From Schlesneria paludicola DSM 18645 (GTDB lineage Bacteria > Planctomycetota > Planctomycetia > Planctomycetales > Planctomycetaceae): DNA of 51,411 bases. This document shows positions 33,261-42,270 of this stretch, in pieces. The stretch spans positions 1 through 51,411 of the forward strand of contig CAMBQP010000010.1 of the NCBI GenBank assembly GCA_945869955.1. The letters are read 5' to 3'. The translations under genes and the position numbers were made by a program. The notes beneath the pieces are model-generated. The model saw nothing but the letters and a program-made list of their open reading frames with translations, was not told the origin of the DNA and did not search any database. Position 1 is the stretch's first letter, and the number at the start of each line of letters is the position of its first letter.

Positions 33261-34155
33261 GCGACGACAGCGGGTGTGCATCCAGAAATTGGGAAATCAA
33301 CGGAACCAACTCGGCCGCTGCGTCTTCCAGGATATAGTGTCCACAATCAGGATACCGATGCAGTTCGGCTGCGGGGAAGCGGTCGAGCCACTGTTGCAGG
33401 AAGTGTGAGTCGAAGACGAAGTCGCGATCACCCCAGCCAATGAACATGGGGATTGATTTCAGTCGATCGAGCCGATCTTCGACGCTGGTGATCAGGTCAT
33501 AGCCACGGTCGCCGGGGAACAGCGGGATATCCTGAACAAAACGATGCACTGCAATGCGGTTCGCCCACGAATTGTAAGGAGCACAATAGGCATCAGCGAC
33601 ATCCCTGGGCATGGGCTGACGCGTGACACAGGACTTGACGGCGCCACGGCTGAACGCATTCCACCCGCGGACCAGTAACGGACCGAGCGGACTACGGGCC
33701 AGCTTCAACTGCCAGGGGACCGATTTGGTTTTGGGGAGATGAAACGCACCCGTGTTGAGCACCACGAGCCGCCGGATTCGCTCGGGGTAACGAGTCGCAA
33801 AGGCCATCCCAATCATCCCACCCCAGTCATGCACCACGAGTGTCAGGTTGTCCTTGGCCCCACAGTGGTCGAGCCACGTTTCCAGATCAGCAACGCGTTG
33901 GGCGAGCGAATATTCATAGCGATCATCACCGGGTTTGTCTGAGAGTCCGCAACCAATGTGATCGGGGACCAGGCAGCGATACCGGTCCCGCAGGGCTCGG
34001 ACCAGATTTCGGTAATAGTACGACCAGTTTGGGTTGCCGTGCAGCATGACCACGACCTCACCTTGACCTTCGTCCAGGTAGTGCATCCGCAGCGTGTTGA
34101 TCTCGACAAAATGCGAGGAAAAATCGTAACCAGGAAATACCACGTTGCCGCCCAT
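33256..34155 (-). CDS. Haloalkane-dehalogenase-like alpha/beta hydrolase (OleB-like alternative)
   Basis: The 299-residue protein carries HGNPNWSYYYRN (residues 39-50) and VVHDWGGMIGM (about 107-117). Asp takes the place of the usual nucleophile Ser, and Asn and Trp stand at the positions used for halide binding in haloalkane dehalogenases. IGWGDRDFVFD and CGHYILED supply the later acid and the catalytic His. This family includes haloalkane dehalogenases and OleB beta-lactone decarboxylases of olefin synthesis. No oleA, oleC or oleD gene is in the window, so dehalogenase-like is the safer name. There is no signal peptide. It lies between the Gfo/Idh-like gene (convergent) and tatC (same strand, 164 bp upstream). 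Confidence 0.82.
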   Translation of the reverse strand: MGGNVVFPGYDFSSHFVEINTLRMHYLDEGQGEVVVMLHGNPNWSYYYRNLVRALRDRYRCLVPDHIGCGLSDKPGDDRYEYSLAQRVADLETWLDHCGAKDNLTLVVHDWGGMIGMAFATRYPERIRRLVVLNTGAFHLPKTKSVPWQLKLARSPLGPLLVRGWNAFSRGAVKSCVTRQPMPRDVADAYCAPYNSWANRIAVHRFVQDIPLFPGDRGYDLITSVEDRLDRLKSIPMFIGWGDRDFVFDSHFLQQWLDRFPAAELHRYPDCGHYILEDAAAELVPLISQFLDAHPLSSP

Positions 34156-34319
34156 ACTTGAAAAGATCTCGCCGTCACTGCGTTACGGTGTCACGGTAAA
34201 AAAGAGAAGGCGATGATGGCAGCAATCCCGTGATTCTTCCAGTCTCAACCGGCGACTTCAGTCCGGAACCGGGTTTTTCGTTTTCCCTTGCTCAAGTTCT
34301 CGTACCGACGTTCACCGGC

Positions 34320-35393
34320 TCAAGTCGGTTCGCCGAGTGGCGAGAGGGGTGCCGACCATTTGCAAAGGGCGATGCCGAGTCCATACAGCACCAGCAGGGG
34401 TGTCATCATCATCAGCATCGTCATGGGATCCGGAGTCGGGGTGAGGATCATCGAGATGATGGCAATGGCCAGCACGGCCAGTCGCCACTGCGCGATGTAA
34501 TGCTCGACTTTAAAAATGTTGATTTTAGAGAGGAACAGCATGGCGAGGGGCAACTGAAAGCTGATGCCGAACATCAACGGCAGGGTGACGGCGAAGCTGA
34601 TCCATTCAGAGATCCGAATCTGGGCTGTCAATTCCATCCCCTGGTTGTAGCTCAGCAAAAAATCGAGCACGGTCGGTAAAACCGCGTAGAAACAAAAGGC
34701 AACCCCTCCCAGAAACAGCACAATACTCATGGGGAGATAGGTATGCACATATTTTCGTTCGTGCGGATACAGGCCCGCCGCTACAAACAGCCACAACTGG
34801 TAAAAGATCCAGGGGCTGGCGATCACCAGACCTGCGATGAACGACACCTTCATGTAGGTCATAAAGGCTTCTTGCACATTCAGTGTGACAGGCCGATCAA
34901 TTTTTTCGGCCGAGCGGCGAAACTGGCGAAAGGCTTCGGATCGGACCGGGAGATCCAGCGATTGGCCTTTCAGGGTCTCTTTCGGCTCGGGAAACGTCTC
35001 GGGAATCAGTCGATGCAATTCGGCGATAAAATCATAAGCCGAGACGGCGATGTTTACTTCTCGCTTTTCATCTTCGGTGAGGGGTTTCAGGGCGGCCTTG
35101 TCTTCTTCGCGGACGGACGGGGGAACAAACTGCCCTTTAATTCCCGAGGTGGCCCAAGTCCAGAAGTTGAAGCCTTTGACATCATCCTGAACGGAAGAAA
35201 TGACATTCGCCCGGCGCAAAGCGGCATCGATCGGCTGGCGAATCAGTCTGACGAGCTGCTCGCCGAAGATCAGCGAAACGACGACCGAAACCATTAAGCC
35301 CAGCAGGGCACGAATCAGGTAAAAGCGAAGCACTTCGAGATGCTCGCCAAACGTCATCGTGGAATCGTCGAACAGATCTTTCGTGGTCGCCAT
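34320..35393 (-). CDS. tatC: Sec-independent protein translocase TatC with a large insertion
   Basis: The 357-residue protein is TatC: MTFGEHLEVLRFYLIRAL at the N-terminus (the conserved FxxHLxELR-like segment), SFIAGLVIASPWIFYQLWLF, then LYPHERKYVHTYLP and further helices ending DPMTMLMMMTPLLVLYGLG. TatC is the core receptor of the twin-arginine translocase. Normal TatC has about 250 residues. Here about 100 extra, mostly charged residues (about 62-165) lie between the first and second helices, i.e. in the first periplasmic loop. Three gene products in this window have Tat-type signals. tatA/tatB is not adjacent. The start is the ATG at 35393; no clean ribosome site was seen. Confidence 0.9.
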   Translation of the reverse strand: MATTKDLFDDSTMTFGEHLEVLRFYLIRALLGLMVSVVVSLIFGEQLVRLIRQPIDAALRRANVISSVQDDVKGFNFWTWATSGIKGQFVPPSVREEDKAALKPLTEDEKREVNIAVSAYDFIAELHRLIPETFPEPKETLKGQSLDLPVRSEAFRQFRRSAEKIDRPVTLNVQEAFMTYMKVSFIAGLVIASPWIFYQLWLFVAAGLYPHERKYVHTYLPMSIVLFLGGVAFCFYAVLPTVLDFLLSYNQGMELTAQIRISEWISFAVTLPLMFGISFQLPLAMLFLSKINIFKVEHYIAQWRLAVLAIAIISMILTPTPDPMTMLMMMTPLLVLYGLGIALCKWSAPLSPLGEPT

Positions 35394-36294
35394 ATTCAGT
35401 CACTTATCTTGGGCAGGGGGGAATTCTCACAGAGACTCAGCGGAACCGGCCTGCGCCGGAAACATCCCGTGATTGGAAAAGGATTCGAGGATTCCAGTCG
35501 CAAATTCCCTCAGTGAGAATCACTTGTCGGAACTCACGGTATCCACTCGAATCGCCCCAGCCAACAGAGCAGGACAGGAGAGCGGCGAGCCTCATTCTAC
35601 GAGAATCAGCATCGGTGTCCAGCCGAAGGGGAGGAAGTGATCCAATCCTGTCGCAGAAATCGCCGTGACGCGGAAATCGTGATGGGGATTGACGGGATGG
35701 AATATCGATGGGTCAGTTCGCCTTTCAGCCGGAGAAGCGCTGTGCCGCTGGCGGCCGGGTTGTGCAGGGGTAAGGCGTCGGGACAGGGAAGGGCGGTTCT
35801 GAAAGACAATGAAATTCACGGGAGAATTTACCTCCATCACGGCGACGATGCTGGGTTCGATGTCACAAGAGCCAAGTGAAAATGACTGTCGAATCGCACA
35901 CAATTCACCAACAAACAGTCCCCAAATTTCGTAAGTATTTGTGGAGGGATTGGAAAAGCCCCTCTCAGATGGGTGGGTTAGCCCGGCGTCCGAGCTGTCC
36001 GTATTTCTTTAACAGAGGAGGTTGATGATGAGAGTTACAAATCGGAAGGCGACCTCGTGACCGAGCGTGAATTTCGCAGATCCGTGGTGAAGGTTTCGCC
36101 CTGACTGAGTTCAGACGTTATCACCTCACATCCTGCCAATGGGGAATGATGATTCACGCGCTTACGAGGTCGAGTGGAAGGTCACGGAAACGTGTTTTTT
36201 TAGCCCGACTTCATCTCGTTTTGACTACCAAGTTGCCTGAGAACTCTCCCGCAGAGTGTGCAAGAGTCGTTCCAGCGGTGTCAAAACAGAAAGA
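35394..36294. other. 900-bp spacer with no recognised gene
   Basis: A 103-codon minus-strand frame (35592-35903) and an opposing plus-strand frame show no family motif. One odd point is an 11-codon frame at 36025-36060 preceded by a strong AGAGGAGG, described separately. The segment 35930-36020 contains several short complementary runs (for example GGAGGGATTGG with AAGCCCCTCTC) and could fold, but I cannot name an RNA family. Confidence 0.4.
36025..36060 (+). CDS. Possible 11-codon leader peptide with strong ribosome site
   Basis: The sequence AGAGGAGGTTG precedes ATGATGAGAGTTACA, and the frame ends in TGA at 36058-36060, encoding MMRVTNRKATS. The ribosome site is among the best in the window, but nothing recognisable follows on the plus strand. 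It may be a leader peptide, the start of a decayed gene, or chance. Confidence 0.25.
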   Translation: MMRVTNRKATS

Positions 36295-36310
36295 CCCCGT
36301 GTACACGGGG
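36295..36310 (-). terminator. Perfect palindrome downstream of P450, minus-strand terminator
   Basis: CCCCGTGTACACGGGG is a perfect 16-bp palindrome lying 28 bp beyond the P450 stop. On the minus strand it is followed by TCTTTCTGTTTTG, a T-rich run. This fits a Rho-independent terminator for the P450 gene. Confidence 0.72.
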
Positions 36311-36337
36311 ATCATTCCGTTTCTGCTCCCCTGGGCG

Positions 36338-37678
36338 TCACCGTGGCGACAACGTGGTTGGGATGCCGTGGGCGGGGGTGAGTGTGATTTGGGGCTTCGG
36401 TACGATCCGAGCATCCGGGTCGACCGTAAAACGAAACCGCTGGCCGACGGCTGCAAGAATGATGGCCGCTTCCATCAACGCAAAGGTGTTGCCGATGCAG
36501 ACTCGCTGGCCACCCCCAAACGGATAATACGCATATTTGGGAATCTTTTTTGCCAGTCCCTCGTCCCACCGCTCGGGACGAAACGCCTCTGGCTCGGGGA
36601 AGTAACGGGGATCACGATGATTGACCCATTGACTCATGAAGATGGTATACCCTTTTTTGACTCGATAGCCCCCCAGTTCCAGGTCCTGAGTCGCCTCCCT
36701 GCCGATTAAATAGACGGGAGGATAGAGCCGCATCGCCTCGGTGATGACCGAATCCGTGTAGGGAAGTTGAGGCAGGTCGTCGGGGGTTGGGCATCTTCCT
36801 CCAAGGACCCGGTTCCATTCGGCAACCAATTTTGCTTCAACCTCGGGGTGCTGCGAGATCAGATACCAGCTCCACGTTAACGTCAGCGCCGTGGTTTCAT
36901 GGCCCGCCAGGTACAGGGTCATCATCTCGTCACGCAGCAGATCATCGGGCATTTTTGAGCCATCAACATCTTGTGCCATCAGCAGGCGCGAGAGCAGGTC
37001 CTCGCCGGGTTCCGTCCGGGCGCGCCCTTTGGCGATAAATCCGTCCACCACACCAAACAGCTCTTTCACCCCGCGGTTCAGTCGCCGGTTGGCGGGGGAG
37101 GGGATCCAACGGGGAAGTGCAATCATGAGATGAAAACGATTGCTGATCTGATCGAACACTTCGCGAAGAGTTGTGGTGAATCGATCCCGATCACCCGGAT
37201 CATCGAGATTAAAGAGTGTCTTGAGTGCAATGGCACTCGTGATTTCACTGAATTCGAGATGGATATCGACTGCGGATCCCGGCTGCCAGCGATCGAGGCT
37301 TTGTGTGGTGATCTCGGCCATCAGGGGGGCGTAGGCCAGTACACGCTGCTTCAGAAACGCCGGTTGGCTGAGGCGTCGTTGACGTAGCCAGGTTTCTCCT
37401 TCACTGGTCACCAGACCATTCCCCAGAATCGGTTTGTAAGCTCGGGCACCAAAGTGTTTGATGTAGTGCCTGGCATCGGTCACCAGCACCTGTTCGATCA
37501 GTTTGGGATCAGAAATCAGAAAAATCCGTCGTGGTCCCAGTCGAAAGCTGGCGATCTCGCCGTATTTCCGCGTCAGCTCCATAAAGAACGCGATTCGCCG
37601 TTGTTCACCGAACGCACGAAGGTTACCCATCAAAAAAGATCCGGTGGGCCCTGGTGGAAGCGAAGAGGATGGTGTCAT
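36338..37678 (-). CDS. Cytochrome P450
   Basis: The 446-residue protein has a full set of P450 signatures: AGHETTALTLTW (I-helix oxygen-binding groove, about residues 252-263), EAMRLYPPVY (ExxR), FRPERWDE, and FGGGQRVCIGNTFALMEA with the heme-ligating Cys at about residue 391. There is no N-terminal membrane anchor; it begins TPSSSLPPGPTGSFLMGNL, so it is probably soluble. Its general look (LPPGP, PERW) is of the CYP4/CYP102-like bacterial group, so a fatty-acid or alkane-type substrate is possible but not shown. No redox partner gene is adjacent. It is divergent from pckA across 190 bp and has a good terminator downstream. Confidence 0.92.
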   Translation of the reverse strand: MTPSSSLPPGPTGSFLMGNLRAFGEQRRIAFFMELTRKYGEIASFRLGPRRIFLISDPKLIEQVLVTDARHYIKHFGARAYKPILGNGLVTSEGETWLRQRRLSQPAFLKQRVLAYAPLMAEITTQSLDRWQPGSAVDIHLEFSEITSAIALKTLFNLDDPGDRDRFTTTLREVFDQISNRFHLMIALPRWIPSPANRRLNRGVKELFGVVDGFIAKGRARTEPGEDLLSRLLMAQDVDGSKMPDDLLRDEMMTLYLAGHETTALTLTWSWYLISQHPEVEAKLVAEWNRVLGGRCPTPDDLPQLPYTDSVITEAMRLYPPVYLIGREATQDLELGGYRVKKGYTIFMSQWVNHRDPRYFPEPEAFRPERWDEGLAKKIPKYAYYPFGGGQRVCIGNTFALMEAAIILAAVGQRFRFTVDPDARIVPKPQITLTPAHGIPTTLSPR

Positions 37679-37868
37679 GGATCAGCGTCTTTTCAGGTCA
37701 TCGAGTTCAAGTCATCGAGGCACGGAATCCGCCGCGAATCGATTTGTCATCGAGTTTAATCGATCGGGAATCAGAACAGGAGGCTGTCGGGTGTGGGTTC
37801 CTGCGATTGTTTTGTTATCATGTCCCCGCGCTCGCAATGGTCATGATGAGGGCTCTCAGGAGAGGCTG

Positions 37869-39446
37869 ATGTCGACGTTTGATTTGTCCACCCATGGACT
37901 GCATGTTCCCACGATTCTTCGTAATGCGGACCCTTCGCAGCTCTACGAGGAAGCGATTCAATATGAGCCGGGAACACGAATTTCTCATTCCGGGGCTCTG
38001 ATCGCCTATTCCGGGGAAAAAACAGGTCGTTCGCCGCAGGATAAACGGCTGGTCAAACATCAGGACTCGGAACAGGATATCTGGTGGGGCCCCGTCAACT
38101 TTCCGCTCGACGAAACCTCGTTTCTGATCAATCGTGAGCGGGCCAAAGACTATTTGAACACGCGCGATCGCCTGTATGTTGTCGATGCCTTTGCCGGTTG
38201 GGACCCGCAACATCAAATTAAAGTGCGCGTGATCTGCTCACGCCCTTACCATGCCTTGTTCATGCATCAGATGCTGATTCGTCCCACCGACGAACAATTG
38301 GTCGATTTTGGCGAACCCGACTTTGTCATCTACAACGCCGGGCGGTTTCCCGCAAATCGGCATACCTCGGGCATGACCTCCAAAACCAGTGTGGATGTCA
38401 GCTTTGAAAACGGGGAAGTCGTGATTCTGGGGACCGAGTATGCCGGTGAGATGAAGAAGGGGATCTTCACCATCATGAATTACCTGATGCCCAAACGGGG
38501 TGTCTTGTCGATGCACTGCTCGGCCACCGCAGACCGGGTCACCGGGCAATCCTCGGTGATGTTCGGATTGTCCGGAACCGGGAAGACCACACTCTCCGCA
38601 GATCCACGCCGCTCGTTGATTGGTGACGATGAGCATGGCTGGTCTGACGAGGGAATCTTTAATATTGAGGGTGGGTGCTACGCGAAAGCGATTTATCTGT
38701 CTCGTGAGTCCGAGCCCGAAATTTTCCAGGCACTCCGTTTTGGAGCGGTGCTGGAAAACGTGGTTTACGACGATGCACACCACCACGTCGATTTCAATAA
38801 TGCCAGCATCACCCAGAACACGCGCGGTGCTTATCCGATTGAATTCGTGACGAATGCCAAAATCCCCTGTGTGGCGGGTCATCCGACCGATGTGATTTTT
38901 CTCACCTGTGATGCGTTTGGGGTATTGCCCCCGGTGAGTCAGTTAACCCCCGAGCAGGCGATGTTCCATTTTGTGAATGGTTACACCGCCAAGATCGCGG
39001 GAACGGAAGTCGGGATCAAAGAGCCACAAGCGACATTTTCACCCTGTTTTGGCGGACCGTTCCTTGTCTGGCATCCCCAGAAATATGCCGACTTGCTGGC
39101 CGAGCGAATCCGAACGCATCAGGCCAGGGTCTGGCTGGTCAACACCGGTTGGACAGGGGGAGCCTACGGCGTTGGGTCCCGGATGAAGCTGGCCTATACT
39201 CGTGCGATTATTGACGCCATTCATGCGGGAGATCTGCACCATGTCCCGACCAGGACCGACCCGATCTTCGGCATGCAGGTTGTGACCAGATGCCCCAATG
39301 TTCCGAGTGCCATTCTGGATCCGAAACAGGCCTGGGCGGATCCCGCTGCCTATGAATCGAGCGCCCGCAAATTGGCCGCGCTATTTGAAGAGAATTATGC
39401 GCAATTTCAGGCGGGTGGTGTGATCAAGGGGTCCTTTGATGGTTGA
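37869..39446 (+). CDS. pckA: Phosphoenolpyruvate carboxykinase (ATP)
   Basis: The ATG at 37869 follows AGGAG by six bases; the frame extends to 37503 but that part shows no conserved sequence. The 525-residue product has HSGALIAYSGEKTGRSPQDK, FPANRHTSGMTSKTSVDVSF, the P-loop MFGLSGTGKTTLSADP (about 230-245), LIGDDEHGWSD, and VWLVNTGWTGGAYGVGSRM. All are typical of ATP-dependent PEPCK (EC 4.1.1.49), which makes phosphoenolpyruvate from oxaloacetate for gluconeogenesis. The length is normal (about 530). The gene stands alone. Its stop codon falls inside a 16-bp-period repeat and a small hairpin follows. Confidence 0.96.
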   Translation: MSTFDLSTHGLHVPTILRNADPSQLYEEAIQYEPGTRISHSGALIAYSGEKTGRSPQDKRLVKHQDSEQDIWWGPVNFPLDETSFLINRERAKDYLNTRDRLYVVDAFAGWDPQHQIKVRVICSRPYHALFMHQMLIRPTDEQLVDFGEPDFVIYNAGRFPANRHTSGMTSKTSVDVSFENGEVVILGTEYAGEMKKGIFTIMNYLMPKRGVLSMHCSATADRVTGQSSVMFGLSGTGKTTLSADPRRSLIGDDEHGWSDEGIFNIEGGCYAKAIYLSRESEPEIFQALRFGAVLENVVYDDAHHHVDFNNASITQNTRGAYPIEFVTNAKIPCVAGHPTDVIFLTCDAFGVLPPVSQLTPEQAMFHFVNGYTAKIAGTEVGIKEPQATFSPCFGGPFLVWHPQKYADLLAERIRTHQARVWLVNTGWTGGAYGVGSRMKLAYTRAIIDAIHAGDLHHVPTRTDPIFGMQVVTRCPNVPSAILDPKQAWADPAAYESSARKLAALFEENYAQFQAGGVIKGSFDG

Positions 39447-39498
39447 TCGGGGTGCCCCTTGATTCGGGTGGCCGTTGATTCGGGTTTTGCAACCCGAA
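39437..39498. repeat. 16-bp-period degenerate repeat across the pckA stop, plus 8-bp hairpin
   Basis: Three 16-bp units follow each other: TGATGGTTGATCGGGG (39437), TGCCCCTTGATTCGGG (39453) and TGGCCGTTGATTCGGG (39469). The first contains the pckA TGA (39444-39446). The last runs into an inverted repeat, TTCGGGTT (39479-39486) with AACCCGAA (39491-39498), a short stem with a four-base loop and no following T-run. Confidence 0.78.
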
Positions 39499-39637
39499 GC
39501 CGGCAAGTTTCGCGTCGTTTTGCCGGGGGGGGCGAGAATTTCCCCCTGCAGGATCGAACTTCGCCGGTTTCACGGGTAGAGTATGGGCTTCAATTTGAGC
39601 AAAGTCGGTGGATCAACTTTTGTGGGGCGCGTGTACT

Positions 39638-40771
39638 ATGTCTCAGGTCGGGTTCGGGATCGTCGGTTGCGGAATGATCGCCAATTTTCATGCCGAAGCG
39701 ATTAAACGGATGAAGGGGACCAAACTGGTCGCCTGCTTTGACAGCATTCCTGCAGCGGCTGACGCGTTTGCCGCGGCGAATCCAGGAGTGACCCCCTATC
39801 ACGACCTGGATCAGATGCTGGCGAATCCGGCAATCAGTATTGTCACGATCTGCACGCCCAGCGGTGCCCATATGGATCCTGCGATCAAGGCGGCTCAGGC
39901 CAAAAAGCATGTGGTCGTGGAAAAACCGATGGAAATTACCCTGAAACGCTGTGACGCGATTCTGGAGGCCTGTAAACGGAATGGTGTGCTGCTGTGCCCG
40001 ATTTTTCAGTCGCGATTCAGTCCCGCCAATATTGCCTTGAAAGAGGCGATCACGGAAGGACGATTCGGAAAACTGACCTTGGGTGACACGTTTGTCAAAT
40101 GGTGGCGAACACAACCGTATTATGACGGGCCACAGCCGAAAGGGACCAAGACGCTCGTGAAAACCGGTTGGCGCGGGACCTGGGATCTGGATGGGGGCGG
40201 GGCCTATATGAATCAGGCGATTCATAATGTCGACCTGCTGTACTGGTTGATGGGAGACGTGGCAGAAGTTCACGCGGTGACGGCTACTTTGGGGCATGAA
40301 CGTATCGAAGTGGAAGATGTCGGCGTGGCGGCGATCAAATTCAAAAACGGTGCGGTCGGGACGATTACCGCCAGCACCGCTGTCTGGCCGGGCCTGCTGA
40401 AAAAAACCGAGATCCACGGCACAACGGGTTCTGTGATTGTTGAGCAGGATGATGTTCTGTTGTGGCAATTTGAAAAGCCGAAGCCCAAAGATCGATCCGT
40501 AACCGACAAGTTGATGAATCGCGAAGAGGGGTCTGGCGGGGCGAGCGATCCCAAGGCGATCAGTTACGTCGGACACATGGAACAACTGAAGGACTTCGTC
40601 AAAGCGATTCAACTGGGGAAAAAGCCACGAATCACGGGGGATGAAGGGCGCAAAGCGGTCGAAATCGTGCTGGCCATTTATCAGTCGGCGTCAACGGGTA
40701 AACGAGTGACCCTGCCGCTGACAAAAGACCCCAAACGGCCTACCGTTCAGTCACCACCCCCCGTTCAGTGA
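39638..40771 (+). CDS. Gfo/Idh/MocA family oxidoreductase
   Basis: From the ATG at 39638 (377 residues) the protein starts [19 protein letters not shown], with the GxGxxA/N Rossmann loop for NAD(P). [20 protein letters not shown] and [16 protein letters not shown] (the EKP motif with catalytic Lys, about residues 93-97) follow. The C-terminal substrate domain has [31 protein letters not shown], here seen as [18 protein letters not shown], the conserved HxxD pair. It is expected to oxidise a sugar, inositol or glycoside; the substrate is not predictable. It lies 64 bp before a ribose-type permease, consistent with a sugar-uptake and catabolism unit. Its last codons and stop lie in an 18-bp tandem repeat. 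Confidence 0.9.
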   Translation: MSQVGFGIVGCGMIANFHAEAIKRMKGTKLVACFDSIPAAADAFAAANPGVTPYHDLDQMLANPAISIVTICTPSGAHMDPAIKAAQAKKHVVVEKPMEITLKRCDAILEACKRNGVLLCPIFQSRFSPANIALKEAITEGRFGKLTLGDTFVKWWRTQPYYDGPQPKGTKTLVKTGWRGTWDLDGGGAYMNQAIHNVDLLYWLMGDVAEVHAVTATLGHERIEVEDVGVAAIKFKNGAVGTITASTAVWPGLLKKTEIHGTTGSVIVEQDDVLLWQFEKPKPKDRSVTDKLMNREEGSGGASDPKAISYVGHMEQLKDFVKAIQLGKKPRITGDEGRKAVEIVLAIYQSASTGKRVTLPLTKDPKRPTVQSPPPVQ

Positions 40772-40814
40772 TCACTCTCCGTTCAGTGATCACTCTCCGT
40801 TCAGTGACCACACT
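40743..40814. repeat. Four 18-bp tandem units spanning a stop codon
   Basis: Units start at 40743, 40761, 40779 and 40797. The two middle ones are identical (CCGTTCAGTGATCACTCT), the first reads CCGTTCAGTCACCACCCC and the last CCGTTCAGTGACCACACT. The Gfo/Idh gene ends within unit 2 (stop at 40769-40771). Because the period is a multiple of three, every later unit repeats the CAGTGA stop in the same frame. Confidence 0.92.
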
Positions 40815-40835
40815 CCGTGCCGAATCACCCCCATC

Positions 40836-42047
40836 ATGACAAGCCTTGCTGCCACCCCCCTGAAGGAATATCCAGCGAGCTCCCACTGGTTTTCGTGGAG
40901 CTCGCTGATGGGATTGCTCCGTCCCTTCCTGGCGTTATTCACGGTCACGTTGCTGTTTTGCCTCGCCGATCGATGGATGCATGGAAACGACGCCAAATTT
41001 GCCACCGAACAAAATCTGCGGAATATCACGACGCAAACGGCGATTGTGGCGGTCGCGGCACTCGGAATGACCCTCGTGATCATCTCGGGCGGAATCGATC
41101 TTTCGGTCGGAACGGCGATTGCGCTGTCGGCCACGATGCTGGCTTGGAGCCTCAAGGAAGATCTGGCGTTGCGACTGGCGGTGGGAGACCATGTGGCGGG
41201 GGTTACCCAAAAACTCAAGGGAGCTGAAGACGATATGCGCCGCGCCAAAAGCGAAACGGAGGTGGCGGCACTCACCCAACGAGTCACGGAATTGACCCGG
41301 CAATGTGAGGTGGTGAAAGCCTCCTCGCTTCGGTGGACCCCCTGGACCCCCGCATTGTCACTGATCGTCGGCATCGGCACGGGTTGTCTGTGTGGATTGG
41401 TGAACGGGCTGTTAATCAGTTATCTGAAGATGGTTCCGTTTATTGTCACGCTGGGGACGATGCAGCTTTATCTGGGCTGGGCGAAATGGGTTGCGGACAA
41501 TACCACCGTACGGCCGGATCTGGCGACCCAGGTTCCCCGTCAATTTGCCGATCTGCTAAGTATTCGGCCGACAGCCCTGGTTCAGGGAATGCCGGTTGGA
41601 GTCTGGTTGACACTCGGTTTAGCCCTCCTGTTGGCGGGGGTGCTGCATTTCACGGTGTTTGGCCGTTATGTGTTTGCGATTGGTTCGAACGAGGCGACGG
41701 CTCGGCTGTGTGGAATCAATGTCCGTTGGAACAAAATTGCGATTTACACGCTGGCGGGGCTGTTCGTGGGGATCGCCGGTTTGTACCAGTTTTCCAGGCT
41801 GACCGTCGGCAATCCCTCGTCCGGGACCGGGCTGGAATTAAAGGTGATTGCTTCGGTGATCATTGGGGGTGGTAGCCTGAATGGTGGCCGGGCCTCGGTG
41901 CTGGGGACATTAACCGGCGCGTTGATCATGTCTGTGATCACGAGTGGATGTACGGCACTGGGGGTTTCCAACCCCATTCAGGATATGCTGTTAGGGGTCA
42001 TCATCATTATTGCCGTGGCGGTCGATCAATGGCGTCAGGCCCGGTAG
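40836..42047 (+). CDS. Ribose/galactoside-type ABC transporter permease with an internal charged helical insertion
   Basis: The 403-residue protein is a BPD_transp_2 (RbsC-like) permease. It has [35 protein letters not shown], then [53 protein letters not shown] and [20 protein letters not shown]. The last three are characteristic of this family. RbsC-type permeases have about 320 residues; here some 60 charged residues (about 105-170, with [20 protein letters not shown] and a Leu-heptad look) are inserted between the early helices. No ATP-binding or substrate-binding gene is adjacent; dnaN follows after 223 bp. The upstream neighbour is the Gfo/Idh oxidoreductase. Confidence 0.88.
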   Translation: MTSLAATPLKEYPASSHWFSWSSLMGLLRPFLALFTVTLLFCLADRWMHGNDAKFATEQNLRNITTQTAIVAVAALGMTLVIISGGIDLSVGTAIALSATMLAWSLKEDLALRLAVGDHVAGVTQKLKGAEDDMRRAKSETEVAALTQRVTELTRQCEVVKASSLRWTPWTPALSLIVGIGTGCLCGLVNGLLISYLKMVPFIVTLGTMQLYLGWAKWVADNTTVRPDLATQVPRQFADLLSIRPTALVQGMPVGVWLTLGLALLLAGVLHFTVFGRYVFAIGSNEATARLCGINVRWNKIAIYTLAGLFVGIAGLYQFSRLTVGNPSSGTGLELKVIASVIIGGGSLNGGRASVLGTLTGALIMSVITSGCTALGVSNPIQDMLLGVIIIIAVAVDQWRQAR

Positions 42048-42270
42048 CTACCTTGCACACCCGCCAGCAGGTTTCTCCGTTGGGGAAAGTTGCGATTCCC
42101 GAACAATCGTAGAATGGTTGCATTTCAGTTTTGGAGTCGGTTCGGATGCAGGAATGATTCATTTCTGATAAACTCTCCCGTCCAGCTGGAAAGAAAAATC
42201 CAGCCGGAGGTTGGCCCGATCAGCTCGGGCGTCATGGACCGTCACTTCCCTTTAAAATACGCACAACACT

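Noticed and set aside
37503..37868. N-terminal extension of pckA
   Set aside because: The frame is open but lacks conservation, overlaps the 5' part of the divergent P450 gene, and a strong AGGAG sits before the ATG at 37869.
39590..40612. 340-codon minus-strand frame opposite the Gfo/Idh gene
   Set aside because: The plus strand carries clear oxidoreductase motifs; the antisense translation has none.
42048..42270. Possible replication origin upstream of dnaN
   Set aside because: I looked for DnaA boxes and an AT-rich unwinding element and found neither.
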